The notes: generated from the letters alone by a model not told the origin. A stretch of DNA of 64,000 nucleotides from Glossina fuscipes (GCF_014805625.2 NW_023998436.1:1325981-1389980); one strand, 5' to 3'; shown: positions 36,301 to 44,517, counted from the first letter of the stretch. Numbers and translations are program-made.

Positions 36301-39288
36301 TTAAAAGCACTAGCATCTAAGGCTATCGGCTTTTTATTAAAAACTCTACCGCACTTGAGATTCGAACCCACGACCATTGACTTGCTAGTCGAGATTCCTC
36401 CCCTTCGGCTACTCAGGCGGATTTTTTTTTTTGAAAAACGGAGTTGCTTTCAGCTTATGTGCTTTAATGGACAGGCCCTTCGAACGATTTGTCTTGCATT
36501 CAACAAAAATCGATGTGTAAGAACTTCCACTGTTCTTGCCACATTTGACGTCGATAGCTGTACTGTTGTGTCCAAGACAATGATTATTTAAAACGGACGG
36601 ACATGTTTAAATCGATTCAGCATTTTAAGCTGATCATTTATATACTTTATGGGGACTCCGAAATTTCCTTCTGGGTATTGCAAGCATTTTGATGAAATGA
36701 ATATATCCTTTATCCTTCGGCGATGGATATAGAAATAATTATTATTTCGATATTTTTTTCGGAAATTTTGAGATTTTCTTAGCTGAAGTAAGCAGAAGAG
36801 ACGAGAAGACCAGTTGCTTCGTCATTTTAAGTCTTTGTTTTATCATATTGATCGAATGTCTTTAGTATCCTTTGAAATGTTCTTGAATCAGTTTTTTATC
36901 ACAGTAAGATTCTTGTAGACATATGCAAGCTTTAATATATTAGCAATGTCATAGGTATTGTATACCTGAATGAATGAAATCTTATACGGGTTAAGGCTTA
37001 AAGTTCATTCTGTTATTACAATGAGTGGCGAACGTATCAAATAAAGGTGAACTAATCCGATTTTTTGTCGGACAGAAATTGGTCCATTTGAACTGAGTTT
37101 TTGCACTGAAGGATGAGTTATGTATTCATTTCATCAAAATGTTTCAGAAGAAATCTTAAGAGACCCCACAAAGTTTGTACATTCTTGATTCGTAGCCAAT
37201 TCCCGAATCTATTTAGTTGTGTCCGTCTATCCGTCTTTATAATGTCTACTGGAAATTTTCTCCTGGCCACAAAAATTAAGCTGTCGTCTGTAAATTTGTT
37301 AGACAAATGGTAAAATCTTGCCAGCAGGTTCATATTGAAAATGAGACAAATCGGTCGACGGTACTATCTAAACTGAGAACACATCTGTTGTGCAAAAAAA
37401 AGAAGGTTGGTTATAACTCCTTTTGCTCTTTAACTACAGCAGGAAAATCTACAAAAATTTGATTGAATGTTGTATGTGCTTTGCTACTAGTCCTTTCAAA
37501 AAGTCTGTTGCGCCTATTCGATATTATGTATATATATTTATAGTATACCAAAATTTCATTTTTTTGTCAATATGTTTTTAACGGTGAGAACCAATCTTCA
37601 AAAATCTGACCAACCCTGACCAATATACAACATTCGGTCATGTTCGCATAAAATTTTTTTATATGTTTCCACATCAACTCTGTGTTTATAGTTTATAGAT
37701 ATTGGTCGAGAAATGTTACAATCACGAATTTCTTTACATTAAAGTTATTTCCCAACAGGGGAATGATCTTAAAAATTCAATCACTTTTCATAGGTATTTA
37801 TCTCTCGGCTAAAACATAGCAATGGTGTATCGAATTTTACTAGGTTATGTTATGTTATGTTGGAAAATTTATTCAAAATAATAAGGTTCTGAATTTCGTA
37901 AGAAATCGGTGGAGGCATTTAACATTATTTGTTTTCTAATTATAATGAACACTGTACGAAAACTCGCCATCAATATTTTACCTAATCATTCTGAAATGTG
38001 TTGCCATTTATTCTTTTTTGTTTACATCTAATAAGTGAAAACATTTCAAGTTTAAATCTTTATTCATTCGTTTTTATTTTCTTTTTTTTACAGTAGGAAA
38101 ATCTGATGACCTGATTAAGGTGTATGATGATGTGCCCAACTCTGCCGTTGAACTGCAGGTTAAAGACAAGGTAAAACTATTTTATTTATTTCGATTGTTT
38201 TTATACCCACCACTGTAAGATGGGAGTTGTTTTTTTTTTCCAAAATATATGTAATACCCGAAACGAAGCTTCTTAGACCCTATAAGGTGAAATTCGGAGT
38301 TGATTTAGCCATGTCCGTCCGTCCGTGTGTGTGTTGTTGGCACTCTTCTGGTCGCATAAATGAAGATAGCGACTTCAAATTTGGTAGGAACATTAGAAAT
38401 TTCTGCACGCAGGTCGATATTGAAAATGGGTTAAATCGGTCAGAGCAAAAACGCCCAATACAGCGTAAACTGAACGCAACTCAGTTTTTTACTTCACGAA
38501 ATAGTCAATTCTTTAGGTCTGAAAATGGAACCAATCGGCCATGCCTACACAAAGTTACGAGTAACTAAATTTTATTTCATTCACCTTTTTAAGGTTTTAT
38601 GCTTATATTTATCACAAAGCAAATCAGGCAAAATGCTTAAAACTATTTTGTAACCTCCTCAAATGGAGATATATAGAGATATATTGCTTGCCCAAAAATG
38701 GATTAATTTTAAAACGATTATGGTAGGCAACGCGATCACTTTTTGCTGAATAATACTAGCGATATGGGTATCAAATAAATGAGAATGCGAAAAACATAGT
38801 GATGGGTATGAGAGAGATTCGGCCCTCACCGAATTTAACTTTCTTACTTGTTTTTTTATTAACTTCCTTCTTTGCATTCCTTTTATAATTTACGTATACG
38901 AATAGTTTTTGCGCAAATTAAATCGGCAGGAGCGCGTAGTCGAAGAAGTGAAATTAGTGTTGAAACCGCGCTTTAATAAAAAACAAATAACTAAAGAGGA
39001 TTACAAAGAAATAATGCGACGTGCGGTACCCAAGGTAAATCAATCGACATTATAATATATATATATATATATATATATCTTCGTCGATAACTTTGCTAAC
39101 ACTCTTCTTCTTATCTATTTTTGTAGATTTGTCATAGTAAGTCGGGTGAAATTGATCCTCATAAGATCAAAAATTTGATTGATGCGTATGTGAAAAAGTT
39201 TCGAGCAAAACACAAGAAACTGAATTTGGCCAATACGGGCCAAGTAAGCAGTGCCGTTAAATGTGCCGCATACTTAAAGAAACTTTAA
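8965..39288 (+). CDS. Phrf1: PHD and RING finger protein 1 (CTD-binding SR-like)
   Basis: This is the PHRF1 orthologue (Drosophila CG2926), a nuclear protein that couples a RING ubiquitin-ligase module and a chromatin-reading PHD finger to the RNA polymerase II CTD. Six coding exons join in frame: 8965-9330, 15494-17887, 20080-23965, 38094-38170, 38906-39034 and 39127-39288. They total 2337 residues. Domains in order: acidic N-terminus; RING about 180-220 (CPIC...CQHIFC..C...CPID); PHD C4HC3 about 268-312; Thr run; Asn/Gly-rich 658-790; Pro-rich 798-865; acidic stretch near 1001-1025; RS-rich 1265-1545; and a C-terminal SRI-like CTD-binding domain about 2216-2337. Human PHRF1 is shorter (about 1650) but has the same order. 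The last RING ligand position is Asp, as I recall also for human PHRF1. The last exon is uncertain because an alternative 3' exon is possible (42420). Confidence 0.95.
10514..10720 (-). mobile_element. Mariner transposase fragment (C-terminal part)
   Basis: The minus-strand frame contains [20 protein letters not shown], a decayed version of the mariner block around the last catalytic Asp (PHPPYSPDLAPSDYHLF type). About 65 codons remain. No terminal repeats are seen, so it is a dead fragment. Confidence 0.65.
11160..11700 (-). mobile_element. Internally deleted mariner element
   Basis: Reading the minus strand, an N-terminal transposase block ([20 protein letters not shown], about 11680-11620) is followed, after stops and shifts, by a C-terminal block ([11 protein letters not shown]..., KLKRP-like, ending near 11200 in a YFEG-like sequence). 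The middle, with the first two catalytic Asp residues, is missing. This is a typical mariner deletion derivative with several stop codons, so it encodes no active protein. Confidence 0.7.
13170..13385 (+). repeat. Dispersed repeat family A copy
   Basis: Blocks: TTTTCAGTATCGTTCATGCT, CCAAATTTCATCAAAATGTC, the core GACAGACGGACAGACAGGC, ACATCCGCATAAACTTAATA and a decayed terminus AAGTAGTGCAGGATGTAA. Confidence 0.65.
13934..14126. mobile_element. hAT-type MITE (193 bp) with target-site duplication
   Basis: The ends are inverted: CAGGCATGGGCAACTG on the left and the complement of CAGGGGTGGGCAACTG on the right, 14 of 16 identical. The flanks carry an 8-bp duplication, GTCTAGAC (13926-13933) and GCCTAGAC (14127-14134), 7 of 8 identical. 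CAGNG...GGGCAAC ends with an 8-bp duplication are diagnostic of hAT elements. The interior has no coding capacity. Confidence 0.85.
15494..17887 (+). CDS. Phrf1: Phrf1 coding exon 2 (RING, PHD, Asn/Gly/Pro-rich)
   Basis: The exon starts after TTTTTAG with ATT ACA ATG in frame and ends at GCTAAG|GTATGA, both phase 0. The RING runs from CPIC at about 15665 to CPID at about 15780, and the PHD finger from CEIC to CDNC at about 15930-16060. Basic segments follow ([16 protein letters not shown]), then Thr, Asn, Gly and Pro low-complexity stretches typical of Drosophila-lineage regulators. If translation began at the inner ATG (15500), the first 124 residues would be lost and both fingers kept. Confidence 0.95.
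17888..20079 (+). other. Phrf1 intron 2 (2.2 kb)
   Basis: The intron runs from GTATGA to ACTTCTCAG. It includes a short internal duplication (GTTTGTTAATACTTT twice, about 17978 and 18046) and the degenerate tandem array at 18700-19300. No other gene is seen. Confidence 0.85.
18700..19300 (+). repeat. Degenerate tandem array of a family A repeat core
   Basis: About six units of 80-111 bp are present. Each carries AGAAAATATATCTCAATTA, a GCATATATCTGCACGAA-type block, TTAAATGC and a GACAGACAGACGTGCTTAGA-type core. The units are clearly related to the 3' half of the dispersed family A repeat, amplified head to tail and then diverged. Confidence 0.75.
20080..23965 (+). CDS. Phrf1: Phrf1 coding exon 3 (acidic and RS-rich)
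   Basis: The exon enters at CAG|GAAGAC in phase 0 and leaves at AAAG|GTGGGT in phase 1. It encodes 1295 whole codons. The order is an acidic segment, a basic stretch, dense RS/SR repeats (about 21120-21950), lysine-rich KKKRKR blocks and many S/T-P motifs. RS repeats with S/T-P motifs suit a protein of transcription and splicing compartments. An open frame continues past the donor to a stop at 24066, so reading through the intron would end the protein early without the CTD-binding domain. Confidence 0.95.
24760..25440 (+). mobile_element. Decayed mariner remnant
   Basis: Near 25200-25400 the plus strand reads, across frameshifts, a [12 protein letters not shown] block, RFTEVEDV...[10 protein letters not shown] and FYREGMHA...GNDGACF, matching the C-terminal third of mariner transposases. 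An [12 protein letters not shown] N-terminal block lies at about 24800. Stops and shifts are frequent and no clean terminal repeats are seen. Confidence 0.55.
25860..26275. repeat. Dispersed repeat family B copy
   Basis: The left end has TTTTATATCCATCACCGAAG and the right end TGACGGTGATGGGTATAAAA, which are mutually inverted. Between them are GTTCGTCCGTTCGTCTGCC and an AACGAAGATATCACTAAAAA block. The inverted ends define this as a discrete element of about 400 bp. Confidence 0.6.
27230..27475 (+). repeat. Dispersed repeat family A copy
   Basis: Blocks: AGTGGTCCATCCGAACCATC, TTCATCCTTGAGTAAAAACA, GTCAAATTTCATTAATTTGT, a decayed GACAAGCATACAGAC core, then CACATCCGCACAAGCTTAAT at the 3' side. 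Confidence 0.6.
28945..29200 (+). mobile_element. Possible mariner N-terminal fragment
   Basis: The plus strand can be read as [20 protein letters not shown], then, after a gap, [16 protein letters not shown]. The spacing resembles the N-terminal helix-turn-helix and linker of mariner transposases (REDV.D..RSGRPS then REIAE.L.IS). It is short, broken and lacks termini. Confidence 0.4.
29455..29750 (-). repeat. Dispersed repeat family A copy with intact terminus
   Basis: The terminus is well kept at 29459-29478 (ATACCACTTGTGGTGCAGGG). It is followed by TATTAAG, AGACCCATCTTTTATTATACC, the GTCY core CTCTCTGTCTGTCCATG and a TGAGATATTTTGATGAAATT block. Confidence 0.65.
31090..31420 (+). repeat. 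Dispersed repeat family A copy with duplicated 3' end
   Basis: Blocks: GAGCCATTTTCAATGGGGTC and the core GACGGGCAGATAGACAGACA. The 3' part (CTTTCAGATTTTATATATCT then GTAAAAGTGGTGTAGAATAT) is repeated once in tandem, at about 31318-31366 and 31380-31424. Confidence 0.6.
31950..32125. mobile_element. 176-bp MITE with identical 32-bp inverted ends
   Basis: The left arm (31950-31981) starts TTAGTTTGGGGAAAAAGAAA. The right arm (32094-32125) is its exact inverted copy over about 32 bp. TA dinucleotides flank both sides (31948-31949 and 32126-32127), the mariner/Tc1 target duplication. There is no coding capacity. Identical arms in such decayed surroundings suggest a recent insertion. Confidence 0.9.
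32130..32365 (-). repeat. Dispersed repeat family A fragment
   Basis: The core is CTTGTCCGTCAGTCTGTCCA, with flanking GAACGCTGTTGAAAATG and TCGGATCGG blocks, and a GGGTGGTGCAGCGTG terminus-like sequence at about 32341. The MITE at 31950-32125 sits directly against its left side and probably inserted into the repeat. Confidence 0.55.
33200..33600 (-). repeat. Two adjacent GTCY-core repeat copies
   Basis: Two cores lie in series: CTGTCTGTCTGTC at about 33261 and GTCCGTCCGTCCACCTGTCC at about 33480. Between them is a decayed terminus (ACGTGTGGTATATTCAATTT then GTGCGGATGTAAG) of family A. Confidence 0.55.
34823..36160. repeat. Cluster of repeat copies with ATTCGGC hairpin ends
   Basis: Ends of the type GTAAGAAAATTATATTCGGC...GCCGAATCTTTTATA occur at about 34823 and 35685. 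Both are followed by a CTGTAGTTTATGACT...AGCAAAAA block. A third copy with the same end and internal blocks starts at 49962. A family A fragment in the reverse orientation lies between them at 35255-35440. Short open frames inside these copies vary between copies and look non-coding. Confidence 0.55.
36240..36420 (-). mobile_element. tRNA-derived SINE, copy 1
   Basis: On the minus strand the element starts CCGCCTGAGTAGCCGAAGGG. It holds a pol III A box, TAGCCGAAGGG (36411-36401), that fits TRGYNNARNNG, and a B box, GGTTCGAATCT (36368-36358), 10 of 11 to consensus. A body of about 110 bp and a (TAA)n tail follow. The flanks share an [21 protein letters not shown] direct repeat, consistent with a target-site duplication. 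This is a SINE made by retrotransposition of a tRNA-like transcript, not a tRNA gene, because no acceptor stem can be folded. Confidence 0.85.
37080..37400 (+). repeat. Dispersed repeat family B fragment
   Basis: Blocks: TCATTTCATCAAAATGTTTC, GTCCGTCTATCCGTC, CTCCTGGCCACAAAAATTAA, then ATATTGAAAATGAGACAAAT. A related fragment lies at 36580-36740. Confidence 0.55.
38094..38170 (+). CDS. Phrf1: Phrf1 coding exon 4
   Basis: This 77-nt exon (phase 1 in, phase 0 out) encodes [20 protein letters not shown] and LQVKDK. It is the start of the conserved C-terminal CTD-interacting domain and is nearly identical to the vertebrate sequence. Confidence 0.95.
38171..38905 (+). other. Phrf1 intron 4, mostly one family B repeat
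   Basis: This 735-nt intron is filled from about 38205 to 38855 by one nearly complete family B element. The element opens with TTTTTATACCCACCACTGTA, holds a GTCCGTCCGTCCG core at 38311-38323, and closes with GATGGGTATGAG...ATTCGGCC and CTTTCTTACTTG. Without it, the intron would be under 100 nt. Confidence 0.75.
38906..39034 (+). CDS. Phrf1: Phrf1 coding exon 5
   Basis: 43 codons in phase 0 ([20 protein letters not shown] then [20 protein letters not shown]) encode the helical core of the CTD-binding domain. Confidence 0.95.
39053..39079. repeat. (TA)n microsatellite
   Basis: This is a TA dinucleotide run inside Phrf1 intron 5. Similar runs lie at about 39627-39657 and 48109-48150. Confidence 0.9.
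39127..39288 (+). CDS. Phrf1: Phrf1 coding exon 6 (terminal, default isoform)
   Basis: The exon starts at GTAG|ATTTGT and encodes [26 protein letters not shown] and so on, ending LKKL at TAA 39286-39288. The last 15 codons after a CAA|GTAAGC site (39243/39244) have no conserved counterpart I know of and may be intronic in another isoform. A poly(A) signal AATAAA follows at 39445-39450. Confidence 0.85.
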   Translation: MCHSKSGEIDPHKIKNLIDAYVKKFRAKHKKLNLANTGQVSSAVKCAAYLKKL

Positions 39289-39444
39289 ACAGAAAAAAAA
39301 ATCATTGAAATTTCAAAAATGTTTTTTAAAGTTTAAAATTTTGCTCACTCACTTATATGCAATCTACACGGAACACGCAACATAATGATGGCGAATATTG
39401 TAAGATTTACTCATTTTCGATTGAATTTCACTTTAATTTAAAAT

Positions 39445-39450
39445 AATAAA
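39445..39450 (+). terminator. Poly(A) signal for Phrf1 (short 3' end)
   Basis: AATAAA lies 157 nt after the exon 6 stop, in a very A-rich stretch, so it could be partly fortuitous. A second candidate lies at 43149-43154 for the longer 3' exon. Confidence 0.45.
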
Positions 39451-40154
39451 AAAAAAAAAATAAAAAAAACATATTTCTTCTTTAATTGCAGCTTATTTAT
39501 GCTCTAACAACACCAATCACAGCAATTAACAAAATAATGCACACAATTTATTAATATGTGACTGAAGAGACAAATTTTTTTCAACATATGATGGTAGCCT
39601 TTCCGATTGTATATGAAATAAATTATATATATATATATATATATACATATATATATACTTAAACACATACATGCATTGCATGGAGTTAATATTTTTAAAA
39701 TGAATGATCATTTTACGGAAGAATGAATAGCTTATGTCAGTTATCCTTAAGTATTTAAACACACGATTAATAGAAGGTCATAAATTATATTAAATAGCCA
39801 TAGCTACATATGTTTTTTTCTCCTCATCTCCTCAAATTGAAAAAAATCGATCCGAATTGTGATTACAATTTCATCATCATTTTCATTCAACTTTATAATC
39901 CTGTTAATTTCTGAATTGACGTAAGATGTGGTAAGTGGATATCTAAAGATAAGGAATTTTTCAATTCTCTTTTTCAAACTTAACTTTGAAAATTATTAAG
40001 TCGTTTGCTTTTCAATACTTACTATTGGTGGACAATTTTTGATTTATACTTATGTCGGCTTATAGAGCGTAAAGCGATTTTAATTAACTCTTAGAAGAAA
40101 ATCGATTTTCTAACCTAATATAGGTTAATTGCGAGCAAGCTTTGAATTCTTAAA

Positions 40155-40315
40155 TTCTTAGAGTTAAACTCGTAATGTCTCTATAATGTAAAATGGAATT
40201 GCTTTCAAGTTCCTAAAACTCATAATGTGCCTATGATGTAGGAAGATATTGCCTTGAAGTTCCTAGAACTTGTACTGTGCTTAACATGTAGGATGGAATT
40301 GCTGTAAAACTCACT
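40155..40315. repeat. Degenerate tandem repeat, about 3 x 55 bp
   Basis: Three units each carry a form of AACTCGTAATGTGCCTATAA, TGTAGGATGGAATTGC and AAGTTCCTA. No coding sense is seen. Confidence 0.65.
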
Positions 40316-42059
40316 ACTTCTGTCGAAGAAATATTGCATCATTAATCGTTTTCATACTTTCCAAAGTAATAGCTGGCGCCGACTAAAAATCAGGAGAGAA
40401 ATTTTAAAAGAGTAGATACGATGAAAAGGCAACTACCCTTCAAACATTCTTGTAAGCAAACTTTCATCTTAAATTATCGACCTACAGCTTTTTTTTTTTG
40501 TCACGTGTCATATGCTGCCCATATATCAAAAACCTTCTTTAGTTTTCTTACAAAAGGCTTCTGGGTAGTTTTTAATTTCTAAGAAAAGCATTGTGATTGT
40601 AGGAGCCGTAAAGAGGCTTTGTCGAAACCTTCATTTCAATATGGCGTTAAAATGCAAGATGTTTACAAGATACGGGATCATAAGGCAGACAAAAGTGAGA
40701 AAGCAGAATTCGATTGCAAAAAGTATTAGGCCAATAGTCTCCTGACTGACCTCTCTATTCTTCTGAAGAATCACGAGATCTGTAAGAAGAACTTGCAAAA
40801 TCTAGATACCTTTATTAGATTAACAAAATCAATCTTTGGAGTTATTTAATATAAAGTTTTCTATTGAACTTTTCCTTTCCAACAGCGCATTGTTTTTAAG
40901 GCTGCCTGCAAACCTTCCGAAGACTTTTCGTTGATTGTAGCTGTTGCCAAACTACTTGTACGCATGTGATGATAATCTTGCAACAAACTCTGCGCACTCC
41001 TAATAGATCGCTGGCACAGCTAGGTTATTATTATGGCTCTTATCATTATACTTAAACATGTTTTTCCAACGCCCTGTCATGGTTGGTTTTTATAGTCGGA
41101 TATAAATTCGTTCAGCAGGCATCTTATTTTGAGTAAAGTTTTTTATTAAAAAAAATTTTTTTTAAAGACGATTCCGTATTACTCAAATTTTCTTCTTTCC
41201 AAGTCTAATAAAAAATTTGTTAAAATCAATTTTTCAGTTGGTCGCCTAGAAGTCAAGACTGACTAATGAGCAATACTCATTGCGATATTACAGATAATTT
41301 GTTTACTCTATTCAGAGGTAGATTAGGTGTTATACTTCAATGATTTTATAAGTCACAGAGAGAGCTGTTGTAACGTTCACGCCGAGTGGGACAGAGTGAA
41401 AAGTCTATTAAATGGTTTATAAGTGCATTTAGTTTTTATTTGATTTAATTTTCTGAAACCAAAGTCTCAAACGAACGTATATATAGTTGCTCTGGTGGTA
41501 TAAATGCAATTTGAAGTCCAAACTAAAGAATGGGTTGATTAGTTATGAGGGCAACGTGCTAAATTATTTCATTTTATAGGTCACGGATAAGTCGGTTGTA
41601 ACTCTCTTCAATAGAGCTACCGAAAAATTTCGCAAAGTTCTGAAAGCTTATCGCAATCCCTTTTCCTCTTTGAATAGACAAAGAAATTTTCTAAATTCTA
41701 TAAATAGAAAGAGCTCTCTGGAGACAATAATTTTTTTTATTCTTCTTCTATGTACACTTAACTTTCGCAAATAACACATGCTTCGCTTGAGAAGAATTTC
41801 CACTATACGTATCTCCAAAATTTTTCTTGCTTTAGTTGTCTAGAGGAGATGTGGGCCAACTTTTTCATCAATAAGCCAATTTTTATTTTTTTTATATAAC
41901 ACGGCGAGGCTCAGAATAAGATCTAGCCGTTATTAAAAAATGGAGAATACTCCATCGATTTGCTTTTCCTTTTAAGTCGTTCTTTTTACGGCGTTATGAA
42001 CGATAAAAGAACACTTACACACATTTGCAATTTAATAGCTGCACAGCTGAGCCGATCGT

Positions 42060-42345
42060 GAAGACAAATACAATCCATTTGCAGCACGGCCATGTACGAG
42101 CAACTGTACTCTTCGAAACTTTCAATGTAGCTGGACTGACTCCACGACACCACAAGTCGGATGCGGCCCGCGGGCCACCGTGCCTTGCCCGTGCCTACTC
42201 TAAAGCAAAAGCACATACAATCCATTTACAGCACGACAATGTACGACCAACTGAGCTGCTTGAAATTTTAAATGTAGCTGAACTGATTCCATGACATCAC
42301 AAACCGGTTGCGGCCTGCGGGCCACGTGTGGCCCATGCCTATTAT
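42060..42345. mobile_element. Duplicated hAT-like element end
   Basis: Two tandem units (about 42065-42200 and 42217-42345) share ACAATCCATTTGCAGCACG, GTACGACCAACTG, AATGTAGCTGAACTGA and an end rich in GCGGCCCGCGGGCCAC followed by GCCCATGCCTA. Read inverted, the end is TAGGCATGGGC, close to the CAGGCATGGGC terminus of the hAT MITE at 13934. They probably are two right ends of a related hAT non-autonomous element. Confidence 0.55.
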
Positions 42346-42419
42346 TCGATAAAATAGAAAACCGATAAATTGCCAAGATCCTATGAAGGATTAAAAATTA
42401 AATTATTTTTTTTTTGTAG

Positions 42420-43154
42420 GGAAAATTCCTTTGATGAAGCTGACCAGTAACTTCTTATCTTCTCCATCACTCTTCGCCCCATGCAATACGTATACATCTA
42501 TCATGAATACATTTCATATATCGATTAATATCAATTTGTTGTCGTGTGAATGAGAAAGAGAGGGGAGGAGTACATTTAACAATGAAAATATTGTAGTTGT
42601 AATTAGTTAATAAGCGATTCGATTATTGAAACTTAGAAATATATATTTAGCTTTCCATTCATATTATTATCAATTATTCATCAAACTTTTGATTCAAATT
42701 TTATTATTATTTATACCACTTATCCTACTACCTACCACCTATCCTACCGTTCATACGTGATTAATGAAATATTCATTTTTGATTCGTTGTTCATTACGTT
42801 AAATGCATAATCAAGCAGGACCTTACTCCTTGTAAGCATATTAATTGTAAGCATTTTAATTGGCTTTTTTATTTAAATTTTTTCCTTTTCTGTTTTTTTT
42901 TTTTTTTTTTTTTATTATTGATTTTATTCAGTTTTTTCTTTTTAAGTTTTCATTAAAAACAATTGTATAGTATTAAGAAGAAGTATCCAACAACAATTAT
43001 GTTTAATAATTAATTTTCAGTTTTCGTTACATAGAAAAAGAAAAAAAAAAAAAAAGAAGAAAAGGAAATTAAAATTATGGCTACTTGTGTAATAAAAATT
43101 GTTGTTTCTTTTCATATTATACAGAAGAAAAAAAAAACTTTATTTTTAAATAAA
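42420..43154 (+). other. Phrf1: Candidate alternative 3' terminal exon of Phrf1
   Basis: A strong acceptor (about ten T then GTAG, AG at 42418-42419) precedes GGAAAATTCCTTTGA. Joined to the donor-like CAA|GTAAGC at 39243, it would replace the last 15 codons with Gly-Lys-Phe-Leu and a stop, giving a 3' UTR that could run to AATAAA at 43149-43154. The fit is in frame, but nothing in the sequence shows which end is used. Confidence 0.35.
42893..42913. repeat. Poly(T) tract
   Basis: A run of about 21 T. It may be part of a 3' UTR or intergenic. Confidence 0.9.
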
Positions 43155-43839
43155 TATTCGCCAATTTTCTTACTAATCTGTAGCAGTTAGAAGGCTGCTC
43201 ACGTCGACGAAGTAACATAAAGCACACGAGAATAATATTGAAAATATATTGTAAGAGAACAAACAGAAGGCAATTATAATCATTTTAACTGTAGCCATGA
43301 AGTTTTCCACTGTGTTCTTCTTTTTCTCCTGCTTCTTCTTTCATGGACGTCTTTAAATGCCATCTAATTCTTTACATATTTTAAGAGTGCTTTGAAATGA
43401 CAAGCAAGTCTTTTAGGCGTGTTCAGCAGTTTGTGTTCTACCTTTCAAATGAGTTTTCGAATAATTTTTTCCGTCCGTCATGTTTTTTAAACGAGTTATT
43501 AAGAGAGCTTTTCAGTTCATCCTACTTTTCGGCTAAACTTTCAAAACAAACTTTCCTTCATTTCGTTATATCCATCAAACGAACGTTCAAATGAATTTTC
43601 AAACAAACTCCTCTCCATGTTATACTTTTTAATCAAATTTTTAAATGATTTCTTCTCCTTGTCATATGTAAGGCGTTTGCAAAGATGTTAATCAGTGACT
43701 TCTACAAGTAAAAATGATAACGTAATGGGAAATACCAGTGTAGATAACGGTTGAATTTAATGGTTCTTCCTCTACATAAAATAACGTTGAGCGTATGTCG
43801 ACGCTAATCATGGAACGTCCGAAATTCTTCTTCCAAATT

Positions 43840-44290
43840 CATTACTTTTGTTGTTTATTTGAAGCAATCTGTTGCCAAAGCCAAACGCGTTTAGAGGCTT
43901 ATGGTGAAGCCACGGTTTCAACGGCTTAAAAGTGGCGACACGAATTGACTGAAAACACTATGTGTCCATTTGTTGCAAGAGTTGCCCAGAATACACTGCT
44001 GCTACTCGAACCGGAAGTTCTGCCACACCAAACGTACTCGCCAGACATAACACCACCTTGTTACTACTTGTTCAGATCGATTTATCACGTGGGCCCGCAT
44101 AGTTGAAGAAGTGCGAAAATGGGTTTGTGGGTGGATCGCTGCCAATTATAAATTCTTTCGACACGATATCGCCATATTGCCAAAAATATTTTAAAATGTT
44201 GTAGAAAATGATGGAAACTCTCTCTTGTTTAATATATATTGCGCCCATTTTCCCCAAAACATGCCTTTTTCAAGTAAAAAAGTGATACAA
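43840..44290 (+). mobile_element. Decayed mariner remnant
   Basis: The plus strand can be read across shifts as VARVAQNTLLLLEPEVLPHQ then TYSPDITPPCYYLFRSI, EEVRKWVCGWIA and VVENDG, matching the C-terminal half of mariner transposase (VLPHPPYSPDLAPSDYHLFRS, KKWVDEWIASK, VV.NDG). An N-terminal-like LEAYGE block is fused directly upstream, so the middle is deleted. No open frame survives. Confidence 0.7.
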
Positions 44291-44338
44291 ATTTTTACAA
44301 ACACTTTTCGAACAAATTGCATCATATCTTTCAGAAGA

Positions 44339-44517
44339 ATCCTCCTAAGTGACCAAGTAAAGACGAGTCCCGACTAGCAACACAGTGGTGGTGGGTTCAA
44401 ATCTCAAGTGCGGTAGAGTTTTTAATAAAACCCGAAAGCTTTAGATGCTAGTGCTGTAAGACTTTAGTCTTAGAATTTATTCTTTGGCTAAATTAATAAT
44501 TAATAATAATAATAATA
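44339..44517 (+). mobile_element. tRNA-derived SINE, copy 2
   Basis: This is the same element as 36240-36420 in the other orientation. Shared blocks are CGACTAGCAA, GTGGGTTC then AAATCTCAAGTGCGGTAGAG, TTTTTAATAAAA, TTAGATGCTAGTGCT, TTTAGTCTTAGAATTTATT and a (TAA)n tail. The B box is GGTTCAAATCT (44394-44404); the A box has decayed. Direct repeats TCAGAAGA flank it (44331-44338 and 44518-44525), so the insertion boundaries are clear. It landed just 3' of a mariner remnant. Confidence 0.85.

Larger units (their letters stand above)
23966..38093 (+). other. Phrf1 intron 3 (14.1 kb)
   Basis: This very long intron has a GTGGGT donor and a TTTTTTTACAG acceptor. Listed insertions are a mariner remnant (24760-25440), family B copies (25860-26275 and several more), family A copies (27230-27475, 29455-29750, 31090-31420, 32130-32365, 33200-33420, 35255-35440), a mariner fragment (28945-29200), a 176-bp MITE (31950-32125) and a SINE (36240-36420). 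No nested gene is supported. Stretches 26280-27180, 28020-28900, 29900-30950 and 33600-34800 show nothing I recognise. Confidence 0.8.

Noticed and set aside
36240..36420. A genuine tRNA gene
   Set aside because: A and B boxes are present, but no acceptor stem can be formed, a (TAA)n tail follows, and a second copy with target duplications exists, so it is a SINE.
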